This document shows, piece by piece, positions 44,149 to 52,754 of a stretch of DNA of 64,000 nucleotides (positions within the stretch are counted from its first letter, which is position 1; each line of letters starts with the position of its first letter). The position numbers and the translations under genes are program-made. Origin of the DNA: JANXQG01 sp963775975 (lineage in GTDB: Bacteria > Planctomycetota > Planctomycetia > Pirellulales > Thermoguttaceae). Under the pieces are notes generated by a model, which was not told where the DNA came from, searched no databases, and saw nothing but the letters and a program-made list of their open reading frames with translations. The stretch spans positions 1 through 64,000 of the forward strand of contig CAVZKX010000004.1 of the NCBI GenBank assembly GCA_963775975.1. Reading direction: 5' to 3'.

Positions 44149-45969
44149 GGCGCGGGCGGCTGCGGTTGCTCCATCATCCGCTGCATCATCGCCTTCTGCA
44201 TGTCTTGAACGTACCCGCCGGCCGCCTCCACGAGCGGAGCGGGCACGGCAATCTCGGCCCGCAGTTCGTCGCTGGCAGCCTTCATCGCAAATCCGATCGG
44301 CGGGCTCTTGGGAAACGCCGGCAGCGCAAATCCCTCACCGCCGGGCACGTTCTTCATGGCCGCAGCCGTAAGCCGCGTGGTTAGTTGCATAAACCCGCGA
44401 GGACTGAGGAAGATGACCCATTGCGATTTTTCCGGCAGCATGGCCAACGTGGCGGAGAGGTCCGCGTCTTCGGCAAGGCACTTCTTGGGCTGCGCGAGCA
44501 CGGATAAAGCCGACGCCATGCGCTCCTGGGGGACGCCGATTCCCATGACGACCGTGTGCTCGTCCGCCGCCACGCTGTAAATGAGCATCTTGTTGCCGAC
44601 GCCGAACATCATGTCGAACATCGCCCGAGTCTGCTCGGTGCCACCGGGCAATTCCGCGAAGTCCATCGTCGTCTCCAATTGCACTGCTGGTTTGCCGGCC
44701 ACCTGCAGCCGCTTGGCTTCCATCGATTTGACCGCGGGCTGCTTGCTGTCCTTGACGAGTTTGTTGAAGCGCTCGACGTACTTCTCCTGCGTCGCCAGGA
44801 CCTGTGCGGAATCGTCGACCTTCATCGTCGCATACATGTTACTGTAAATCGGATCGCTGCGCTTGCCTTGCTTCCAAACGAAACTCATGGAGTGGATATG
44901 GCGGGCCGTTTCCAGCGATTCCTTCATCAACTTCGACATGTCGTCGCCGCTCATGCCGCCCAGCGATTTCATCGACTTCATCAACCCGCCGTAGAGATTC
45001 ACGTAGGCATCCATAAAACCGGGAATGCCGATGCCCGCCATCGCGAACACGAAAGGCCCGCCGGGCACGCCGCCGAGCAGATTTTCGCTCACGGGCGGAA
45101 TCTCGGCGACGGCCTTGGAGACGTTGCCGCCTTGGACGAGCCGCGCGGGCGATGACGCGAATCGCCCCTTGCTTGTCGCAGCGGATGCCGGCCATGGCGA
45201 GCGAGACTTCCTGCGGCGCGGCTTCCAGCACGTTGCCGTAGATGTTTTGGAAGCTCTTCAGCAGCTCGGCAATCTCCGGCGGCGCGGACCCGGTCCCTTC
45301 CGACTTCTTCAACTCGGCCTTCATTTGGTCGGCGGCGTACTTGATTCCAGCGGCGGTGCCGACGATACAGGCGTCGTTCTCCGCCAGCCACGACTCGTAG
45401 CCAGACATCTCAACGGCGATGCTCTTCTTGGACACAACGGCCGCTTCGACCGCCGCCCGATCGCTCATGGGCGACATCACCCCGTAGCCGTGGAGAATGG
45501 CGAGACAATGCGTTGCGGAACCGCGGCCGGGCCGCCCGTCCGAGGCGGGATGAATCTGGCCTTTGATATTGACTTCTTTAACTTTGCCATCCGATTTGAC
45601 GACATTGAAGTTGTCGAGGAAATCCTTTTCGTTCGCGATGGCAATGAAAACCGCGCCAACCGAGGGTTCCTTCTCGCTCTTGGCCACCACGCCAAAGACG
45701 CCCGCCGCGCCCTTTTCGTCGATGCCCTTTTCCATTCCCGATTCCTTCTTGATGCTATCCAAAAGGTTCGGCGCCGGAATCTGCATCATCTTGGCCAGCT
45801 TCTGCACTTTGTCGGCGGTGGACTCGATGTGGTTCACCGCGCCCCAGGCCAAGGCCGTACTGGGGATCACCTCGAGATAGCTGTCCGCCGCAACGGCCGG
45901 TGCGGTAGTCGCCAATAGCACGAGCAGCGGGAGAACCAGACGAAAAACGAAGCGTCGGGAAGCGTTCAT
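44145..45969 (-). CDS. large secreted hypothetical protein, one apparent frameshift
   Basis: About 608 residues. The N-terminus RFVFRLVLPLLVLLATTAPAV with AVA is a signal peptide. The body contains STALAWGAVNHIESTADKVQ, GVFGVVAKSEKEPSVGAVFI, later SMSFVWKQGKRSDPIYSNMY and ERFNKLVKDSKQPAVKSMEA. The C-terminus is Met/Pro-rich (MMQRMMEQPQPP). The frame steps near 45150: one extra G after VIARA restores LVQGGNVSKAVAEIPPVSEN. It has the look of the DUF3352-like secreted proteins common in planctomycetes, but I cannot assign a family. Its stop overlaps the bioF-like start, implying co-expression. Confidence 0.65.
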
Positions 45970-46100
45970 GGGGCGACTCCTTTAGTGATGATTTCCCTGG
46001 CACAATAACGCGCCGTACGCTCATCGTCAAGGTAGCGGCACAATTGACGATTTGACGGAATTCGCTGCTTAATGCTACAATCTCAGCGGAGGCCGAAGCA

Positions 46101-46777
46101 ATGGCAAGTTCAGTGATCTTTGAAGAGCAGATCGAAATCCCCTATTTCCGCTCGCTGGCCGATTTCCGCGCCTGGGCGTTGTCCGATGACTTCCCCGAGC
46201 GCGGCCGCATTGACTATATTGGCGGGCGGATCGAGGTAGACATGTCACCGGAAAACGTGTTCTTTCACGGATCGGCCAAGACCGAAATTGTGCGCGTATT
46301 GGGCAACATCGTCCAGTCCGCCGGGAACGGGTATCTATTCACTGATCGGATGCGGGTTTCGTCGCCCGATGCCGACCTCTCCGCCGAACCGGACGTCGTT
46401 TACCTGTCCGACGAGACAATCGATAGCGGCCGCGTCCGCCTGGTGCCGAGCGCCAGCGGCGAGCCTGACAGTTTTGTTGAATTGGAAGGCGCGCCGGACC
46501 TTGTCGTGGAGATCGTCAGCGACAATTCCGTGGCCAAGGATACGAAGCAATTGCCTATTTCCTATTGCGCGCCGGGATTGCAGAGTTCTGGCTGATCGAC
46601 GTGCGTGGAGAGCGCACTTTCTTCCGCATTCACACGCGCGGAGAAGGCGGCTACGAGCCTGTATCAGTGGATGGCGAGAATTTTCAGCGCTCCGCAGTCT
46701 TCAACCATCGCTTCCATCTCGGCCGCCGCCGCAACGCCCGCGACCGCTGGGTTTTTGACCTTCAGTCGCGGGAGTGA
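46101..46777 (+). CDS. Uma2-family (PD-(D/E)xK) protein, one apparent frameshift
   Basis: About 225 residues from ATG 46101. The family core is present: RIDYIGGRIEVDMSPENVFF, the first acidic residue in LSAEPDVVYLSD and the (D/E)xK-like pair around APDLVVEIVSDNSVAKDTKQ. The frame then steps near 46553 (one missing base), continuing YFLLRAGIAEFWLIDVRGE to the end at 46777. Uma2 proteins are widespread in cyanobacteria and planctomycetes, resemble Holliday-resolvase-type nucleases, and are often mobile; their function is not settled. Confidence 0.78.
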
Positions 46778-46875
46778 GAAGGTTAATGCGGAATCCGTTT
46801 CGAGAGCGAGCGAACGACGAAACTCGATGAGACTTTGCGTCGAAGGTTTCCGCGCGAGAAGAACGAACCTCGCCC

Positions 46876-47295
46876 CTAATTTGCTGCCCGGACCCAAAAG
46901 AAGCCGCGATCGCCGCCATACTCCAACATGCGGAGTAATGGCAGCCCAATCAGGCCGCCGAACCCTAGGTCGCTTCTTTTCACAACCTCGACCACTTTGT
47001 CGTTTGCATAACCGACGAATCTGGCGTCGAATCCGATTTCGGATATTGCGAGCCGCAGCCATCCTCCGCGGACGATACCGAAATTGGAATTTGAGTCAGT
47101 AGCCTCGCGCCACTCCATCGCAAGCATCGTGGCGACGTCGATAATGACTTCGCATGGATTGCCGGTGTCGACGACCAGATCCAGCGGTTGTCGGCGGCCG
47201 TCTCGCGCGACGAGTTCCGCATGCACCGACGCGCGGGCGGGCTCGCCGCGATAGACATTCCGTTGTTCCGCCCGTCCTTCCGGCATCGCGTTCAA
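46876..47295 (-). CDS. clan AA (retropepsin-like) aspartic protease domain protein
   Basis: A 139-residue protein whose centre reads LDLVVDTGNPCEVIIDVATM. The DTG triad matches the catalytic site of single-domain retropepsins, which act as dimers. Downstream the flap and hydrophobic-glycine elements appear as GFDARFVGY and GFGGLIGLPLLRMLEYGG. No signal peptide is seen. It overlaps the preceding small gene by 4 bases (47292-47295), so the two are translated together. Confidence 0.72.
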   Translation of the reverse strand: MNAMPEGRAEQRNVYRGEPARASVHAELVARDGRRQPLDLVVDTGNPCEVIIDVATMLAMEWREATDSNSNFGIVRGGWLRLAISEIGFDARFVGYANDKVVEVVKRSDLGFGGLIGLPLLRMLEYGGDRGFFWVRAAN

Positions 47296-47522
47296 ATCAG
47301 AATGAAGACTTCTTCGGGATAGTTCACTCCGGCCTGAACGACGAGGATATCCGGGCGGTCTTTGCCGATCGCGGCAAGGGCCGCCGTCAGGTCGTCGAAG
47401 GTAGCCGCGTCGGCGACGATTTCGCCCTCATCCAGTGCGACAAACCAGCCCGGCAGATAGCGCTTGTCGAGGTCCTGCTTCATTTGCTTGAATGCGGCCT
47501 GGTTCCTCTGCCTCGAATCCAT
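47292..47522 (-). CDS. small DUF5678-like protein coupled to the retropepsin gene
   Basis: A 76-residue protein: MDSRQRNQAAFKQMKQDLDK, then GWFVALDEGEIVADAATFDD and LVVQAGVNYPEEVFILI. The pattern of a short helix, the strand pair W/F-VALD-G-IVAD and a final hydrophobic strand matches DUF5678-type proteins as I remember them. These small genes commonly precede a retropepsin-like gene in an antitoxin-like position, but no toxin activity is known to me. Confidence 0.65.
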   Translation of the reverse strand: MDSRQRNQAAFKQMKQDLDKRYLPGWFVALDEGEIVADAATFDDLTAALAAIGKDRPDILVVQAGVNYPEEVFILI

Positions 47523-47648
47523 ACTTGTGCTTCCTCTCGAAACTGGGATTCCGTTTACCCGTTCTCCAAGGGCTTCAATCGCATTTCCTATTGATATTTT
47601 CGTACAATTAGACGATTTGTCCAGGATAATAGAACGAAGCCGATCCGA

Positions 47649-47964
47649 TTATTGCGAAGGCACCTTCTTCAGTAACCTCTGTAACTCTTCCAGCACAAAA
47701 AAACCGTCACGCACCCGTCCGTCACGGTATGCGGCGAATGCGTCCTCGACCAACAATTCGCCTCGCGTAAACTCGTCACGCTTGCCCTTCTCCTCAATCG
47801 CCATGCGAAGCCCAAGTCGCAGGCCCTCGAACGCCAAGTCCAAGGTCCACTGTTCGCCGGGGCCAACGCCCTCGCGCAGGAAATCCAGTCGACGCGCAAG
47901 TCTGCACGAACACTACATAATCCTTGAACGAGTGAAGGTCGGAAAATGGGAATTGTGCAGCCAT
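47649..47964 (-). CDS. small hypothetical protein, one apparent frameshift
   Basis: About 105 residues from ATG 47964 (MAAQFPFSDLHSFKDYVVFV). The first frame ends its sensible part near 47895; the continuation RLDFLREGVGPGEQWTLDLA and EGLRLGLRMAIEEKGKRDEF lies in another frame and ends KKVPSQ at 47649. The C-terminal helices look amphipathic. It lies 35 bases downstream of the ABC exporter on the same strand. I do not recognise the family. Confidence 0.45.
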
Positions 47965-47998
47965 AGTGTTCTCAGGCAAGTCCTCGGCAATTGCAAAA

Positions 47999-50114
47999 TC
48001 AAACACCTGCTACAGCTCGCTTCGGCGGCGCGGGTGGACTGGTTTGCAATAGCACCATCTCACGGTAGCGGGAGTTCGTTTGCATCAACTCCTCGTGGCG
48101 GCCTTGCTCGACAATGCGACCTTTCTCCAAGACCAGGATGCGGTCGGCATGGGCGATCGTGCTCAGGCGATGAGCGATGACGAAGCTCGTGCGGCCTTGC
48201 ATGAGCGTGTGCAGGCTCGCCTGGATGAGGCGTTCCGACTCGGTGTCGAGGTTGCTCGTCGCCTCGTCGAAAATGAGGATGCGGGGATCGGCCAAAAGCG
48301 CTCGAGCGATCGTGATCCGCTGCCGCTGGCCGGCGGAGAGTTTTACGCCCCGTTCGCCGATCAAACTCTCGTAGCCGGTGGCGAGATTAGTTATGAACTC
48401 ATCCGCGTTGGCCGACCGCGCGGCCTCAGCGATCTCGGCCGGCGTGGCGTTCCGCCGGCCATAGGCGATGTTCTCGGCAATCGTGCCGTCGAAAAGGAAC
48501 GTATCCTGCTCGACAATGCCGAACAGTCGGCGATAGGATTCGATCGTGATGTCGCGGATGTCGCGGCCGTCCAACGAAATCGAGCCGCTTGTCGGATTAA
48601 AGAACCGCGCGACGAGATTGCAGAGTGTCGTCTTGCCGGCGCCCGAAGGGCCGACGAGCGCAATGATCTGCCCTGCTTCAATATCGAGATTGATGTCGTG
48701 AAGTACGTTTGGCACTGGCTCGGTGCCAGCTTCCGCCTCCTCGCTGGCGCGTCGGGCTTGTATATCAGAATCCGACTCCTCGCTGGCGCGTCGGGCTTGT
48801 ATATCTGTTGCCTTGCCGCCCGGCGTCGTCGCCGGATATGCGAAGCTCACATCCTTGAACACGATCCGCCCCTCAACTTGCGACTTCGTCAGCGCTGACT
48901 GCGGCGCTTGTCGAAGGCATCTCCCGCGGCTCTTTCATCAGATCGAGCACGCGATCGAGCGCGGCCAGGCTCGTTTGCAAGCCGGTCGCGCTGGCCGCCA
49001 GCGAGGCGATCGGTCCCAGCAGGGCGACGAGGTAGGAGAGAAACATTACCAGGTCGCCCACGGTGAGCGCCTGATCCTGCCGGATGAGATGAGCGGCGAG
49101 CCGCTCGTTATCGGCGAGCACTTGCCGGCCGCCGAAATAGAGCAGCGTGGCCGTGGCCACCGGGATGAGAACCGACCACGACACGTCGATTCCTCGCATC
49201 CACCACCATGTCAGGACTTCCTGCCGGCTCATGAAGTTGCCGCCGCGCGTGTACGTGCCCGACTCGTGTTGCTGCCGCGCGAACGAGCGCACGATCCGCA
49301 TCCCGCCAAAGGCCTCGGTGGTGTGGGAGTCGATGTTCTGCCGCGTGTTGCGGATGTCGCGCATCAGCGGGCGGATGCGGCCGATCCACGTGCGGTGCGT
49401 CATCCAGACGATCGGCAGCAGCACCAGCGACCCCAGCAAGAGCCGCCAATCGACGAACGCCAGCACCGCCACGCTGCCCAGCAGTTGGATGATCGCCCGC
49501 CAAGGGTTGTAAAGCAGCGAAAATATCAGATCGGCCACGGCACCGGCATCTTCGCGAAGGATCGAGGCCACGCCGCCGGATTTCAGTTCGTAGACGCGAT
49601 GCAGCGGCAGCCGCACGGCATGGTCGAATACTTGCTTGCGGACCGAAACACGGACAAGCTGCGTCGCCCGCGTCATGTTCCACCTAGACCAGAGGCTGAC
49701 CAACTCGCCCGCCACCGCCAGCGCGACCATCGCCACGGCCACGACGCCGAGCAATTGAACGCGGTCGGCCGGCAAGGCCACGATGCGCGTTAGCCGCTGT
49801 GGGAGCGGATGGTCGCCGAGGATGTTGTCGAAGACGATCTTCGTGCCATAGAGCGGTACCAGTCCGAGGATCGTCGAGACGCTGAGCGTAGCCAGGGCGA
49901 CGTAGATCGCCGCACGGTACGAACGGATTAGTCCCCAAAACTCGCCTAGCAATCGGAAGAAGCTTCGCGATCGACGCCGCTTCATGCCTTCGCCATGTCG
50001 AGGCCGCGACGCCCCGTGCGGCGAGCCGTTGCTCGATGGATCAAACTTCCGCGCGCGGATGTCGCGGCGGTACTGGCGATAGCGCTCTCGGCTGGAACGG
50101 GACGGCAAAGACAT
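47999..50114 (-). CDS. ABC exporter (MsbA/LmrA-type half transporter), one apparent frameshift and an in-frame repeat insert
   Basis: About 705 residues. The first ORF (50114 to about 48880) is a six-helix exporter domain (IYVALATLSVSTILGLVPLY; VVAVAMVALAVAGELVSLW). The second frame carries the nucleotide-binding domain: A-loop Tyr in FAYPA, Walker A GPSGAGKTT, signature LSAGQRQR, Walker B ILIFDEATSNLD and H-loop IAHRLST. The frames join near 48880 (SALTKSQVEGRIVFKDVSF). Between the A-loop and Walker A two 13-residue units DIQARRASEESDS and DIQARRASEEAEA are inserted, encoded by a dispersed repeat. Probable role: lipid or peptide export as a homodimer; substrate unknown. Confidence 0.87.
48737..48805. 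repeat. two 30-base direct repeats inside the ABC exporter gene
   Basis: CTCCTCGCTGGCGCGTCGGG followed by CTTGTATATC occurs at 48737-48766 and identically at 48776-48805, with a 39-base period (13 codons). The core CGCGTCGGGCTTGTAT matches the intergenic element ending at 35030. Confidence 0.88.
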
Positions 50115-50182
50115 TCGTAGAACTCAGCCTAATTCTACCCCACGCTGTCCGTGCGAGGCAATGTTTAGACCAATCCGGCTTT

Positions 50183-50635
50183 TCAGAATCCGTACCAGGG
50201 AAAACCCTGCCAGGCTTCCGGCTCGTCGCTGAACTCGGGCGCGTGGTCCTTGCCGTTCGTTTCGGGTTCGGTCGGCCCTACTTCCAAGAGCCAGCACCAG
50301 GCTTCTTCAACTTGCGACTGATCGAAGTATCTCACCTTCGCCCCGGTGAACGGCTTGCAGAGGGCGGCCATCCACTTTTCCCAGTCGCGCTCACCGACCA
50401 TGGCGATCCGCTCGAAGTCGGAATAATGGCGCATGCCGAACTTCACGTCGTCCCAGGCGGCATGAAGGTCCCAGCCGTGAAAATCCTCGAATTGCACGAA
50501 GAGCCGCACCTTTCCTTGCGAAGTAAGAATGCTTTCGACTTGCGGAAGAAAGCGTTGATAATCTTCGTCGTGCAGCGTGCCGTGCAGCCTCAAGCCAACG
50601 ACTTTCGCGGAACCTGTTTCAATGGTCTCGATCAT
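50183..50635 (-). CDS. SpoIIAA/STAS-like protein
   Basis: A 150-residue protein from ATG 50635, preceded by GGAGG. It reads MIETIETGSAKVVGLRLHGT, then FVQFEDFHGWDLHAAWDDVK and RIAMVGERDWEKWMAALCKP with FTGAKVRYFD, the pattern of the SpoIIAA-like (DUF3478) family, a STAS-type fold. An extra C-terminal tail of about 25 residues is Glu/Pro/Trp-rich (PEFSDEPEAWQGFPWYGF). Members are small cytoplasmic proteins that may bind lipids or membranes; function not established. Confidence 0.82.
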   Translation of the reverse strand: MIETIETGSAKVVGLRLHGTLHDEDYQRFLPQVESILTSQGKVRLFVQFEDFHGWDLHAAWDDVKFGMRHYSDFERIAMVGERDWEKWMAALCKPFTGAKVRYFDQSQVEEAWCWLLEVGPTEPETNGKDHAPEFSDEPEAWQGFPWYGF

Positions 50636-50809
50636 GATCGTGCCTCCGATTACTTTCGCGATTAAAGCGGCGGTGATCTTCTTGCCCAAGTGACATTCAT
50701 GTCGCATGTAACGGTTTACATGATAGATAAGGACTTGCTCTAAACTAATCGTAGGCAAGGAATCTCCGCAGGCGAATAACCCTAACGGTGCATTGGCAGG
50801 CGGAGGGTC

Positions 50810-51999
50810 TTAGGTCTTGGGTCTTGGGGCTCGGGTCAGCAAGCTGGATGAATGCTGCAACACGCGAGTAAAGCCGTCGACCATGCCGGATAAAGAGAAC
50901 TCGCGTTTTGCGCGCATCCAGCCGGCTGCCCCAAGCAGATCGGCCGCCGCGCGATCTTCCAGCAGCCGCACAATTGCGGCAGCCATCGCTTTGGCGTCGT
51001 CGGGCGGCACGAGTTGCTCGGAAGCTCCCTCGCCGAGCAGCCAGCGATTTAGCGGCACCTCCGCCGCAACAGACGGGACTCCCGCGGCCATCGCTTCAAC
51101 GATTGGCTGAAATGCGCCGTCCGGCTCAGTCGAGACGTGCAAGTCGGCCGCGGCCAGCAATCCGGCCACGTCGTCGAATTGGCCCAAGATTCCCACGGAG
51201 GCGGCGATGCCTAGGCTGTTGATCCGCGCGGCAACGGCCGCGGCTTGGGGCGCTTCGCCAGCCAGCCAAAGCCGGGCGGCCGGCATCTGCCGCGCGACAA
51301 TCGACCACGCGGCGAGCAGGCATGGCCAGCCGCGATCCGCTGCGAGCCGCCCGGTCGAGACGACCAGCGGCGATCCTGCGGTAAGTTTCAGCAGCGTGCT
51401 TGCGTCGGCCAATAACTCGCGGGCCGTGTTCTGAGTCTCGATCGTCCGCGGCGGGAGCAGCGGCACGCCCGGCGGCACGTCGTGAATCTTGTCTCGCGGA
51501 TACCCGGCCGCTTCGAGTTCCCGCCGACCGGCAGGGTTCATCACGATAAAGGCAGCCGCCTTACGGCAAGTTCGCTGAAGTCGTTCGCCGCCGCGCAGGC
51601 GAGCCTGGCGAAAGCAATCGCCCTGCCAACCGGTCCGCTCCGGCACAAGCATAACCGGCACTTGCGCGCCGATCACCTCGATGGCCGCCTGGGCTTCAAA
51701 CATCAATCCCCACACCAAGACGACGTCAAAGTGGTCTTCGTTACGCTTGAGCCAGCGAGCGAGCGAGCGCCCCAGCGCCATGCCCGCCAGCGTCCCGTGG
51801 GAGGCGGAGCGAGACGCACGACCGGCAGGCCGTGAAAATGGATCTCCGCCGGCCACTCCACATGCCAGCGGGCAGTGACGACGGTAATTTCTGCGCCGCG
51901 ATCGACCAGTTCGCAAGCCAACTGCGCGGCGCGCGTTTCCGTAGCTCCGACCCGCGGCCAGAACCGCTGGGAAATCATCGCCACGCGGAGCGGCTTCAC
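50810..51999 (-). CDS. GT4-family glycosyltransferase, one apparent frameshift
   Basis: About 396 residues starting at GTG 51999, which overlaps the hpt stop (GTGA). The N-terminal Rossmann half begins MKPLRVAMISQRFWPRVGAT; the frame steps near 51795 to GTLAGMALGRSLARWLKRNE. The C-terminal half has SPLVVSTGRLAADRGWPCLL and the nucleotide-sugar EX7E motif in STEPDGAFQPIVEAMAAGVP. It is a retaining, cytoplasmic enzyme, probably for surface glycan or lipid glycosylation. The extreme C-terminus (LLTRAPRPKT) is encoded by GGTCTTGGGTCTTGGGG-type simple sequence. Confidence 0.82.
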
Positions 52000-52562
52000 G
52001 CGTGGGACTCCGCGGTATCCAAGCGCTCAATGTTCATCGCCTCAAGGTCCGCCAGCTCGAGTTCCGCCACATGGGGCAAATTGCGATACATATCTCGATA
52101 GTCCAGCCCATAGCCCACCACGAACACATCGGGGATGTTAAAGGCCACATGGTGCGGCGCGATGGGCACTTCGCAGCGGCCCTGCTTGCGCAGGAGCACC
52201 GCCGTGCGGACGCTCGTCGGGCCAAGTTCGTCAATCTGCGGGACTAGTTCCCAGAGCGTGTTGCCGGTGTCAAAAATATCGTCCACCAAGAGCACATCGC
52301 GTCCGCGGATGTCGCCGGAGAGCAGGTCGAGATTCAGCACCAGCGGGCCGGGCCGCGTGCTGGCGCCGCGGTAGCTGCGGGCCTGCACCAATTCCAAACG
52401 CAACGGCATGTCGAGCCGCCGAATCAAATCCGCGAGAAAAACTACACTGCCGATGAGCACGCCCACAATCGTCAAGGGTCGGCCCTGGTAATGCTCGCGA
52501 ATTTCCGCGGCGAGGCGGTCGATGCCTTCGCGGAGCTGCTCCTCGCTGATGAGAGTCTTCAT
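51996..52562 (-). CDS. hpt: hypoxanthine phosphoribosyltransferase
   Basis: A 188-residue purine-salvage enzyme that makes IMP/GMP from hypoxanthine/guanine and PRPP. The PRPP-binding loop VLLVDDIFDTGNTL is diagnostic; upstream VGVLIGSVVFLADLIRRL and SYRGAST form the pyrophosphate loop and flexible loop, and DVFVVGYGLDYRDMYRNLPH is the typical C-terminal segment. ATG 52562 gives the family start MKTLISEEQLREGIDRLA. It is translationally coupled to the glycosyltransferase gene. Confidence 0.95.
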   Translation of the reverse strand: MKTLISEEQLREGIDRLAAEIREHYQGRPLTIVGVLIGSVVFLADLIRRLDMPLRLELVQARSYRGASTRPGPLVLNLDLLSGDIRGRDVLLVDDIFDTGNTLWELVPQIDELGPTSVRTAVLLRKQGRCEVPIAPHHVAFNIPDVFVVGYGLDYRDMYRNLPHVAELELADLEAMNIERLDTAESHA

Positions 52563-52674
52563 GGCCGTCCTCAGATTCGTGTGAGAAAGACGCATTGTAG
52601 AGTATCCGCCGGATTAAGGAAAGCGACGGGCGGGGCGCCGAGCCTCTGCCGATCGCGACGAAGGCTCAAACGGC

Positions 52675-52704
52675 TTGACATCTACAATTCCGAAACGTTA
52701 TGCA
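52675..52704 (+). promoter_or_regulatory. possible sigma70-type promoter for the S9 peptidase
   Basis: TTGACA (52675-52680) is followed after 18 bases by TATGCA (52699-52704). It lies in the divergent hpt / peptidase intergenic region, about 50 bases before ATG 52755. Confidence 0.35.
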
Positions 52705-52754
52705 ATAATATGCTGATGATACTGCCACAAGGATAAAACAAAACGGTAGCTGAT

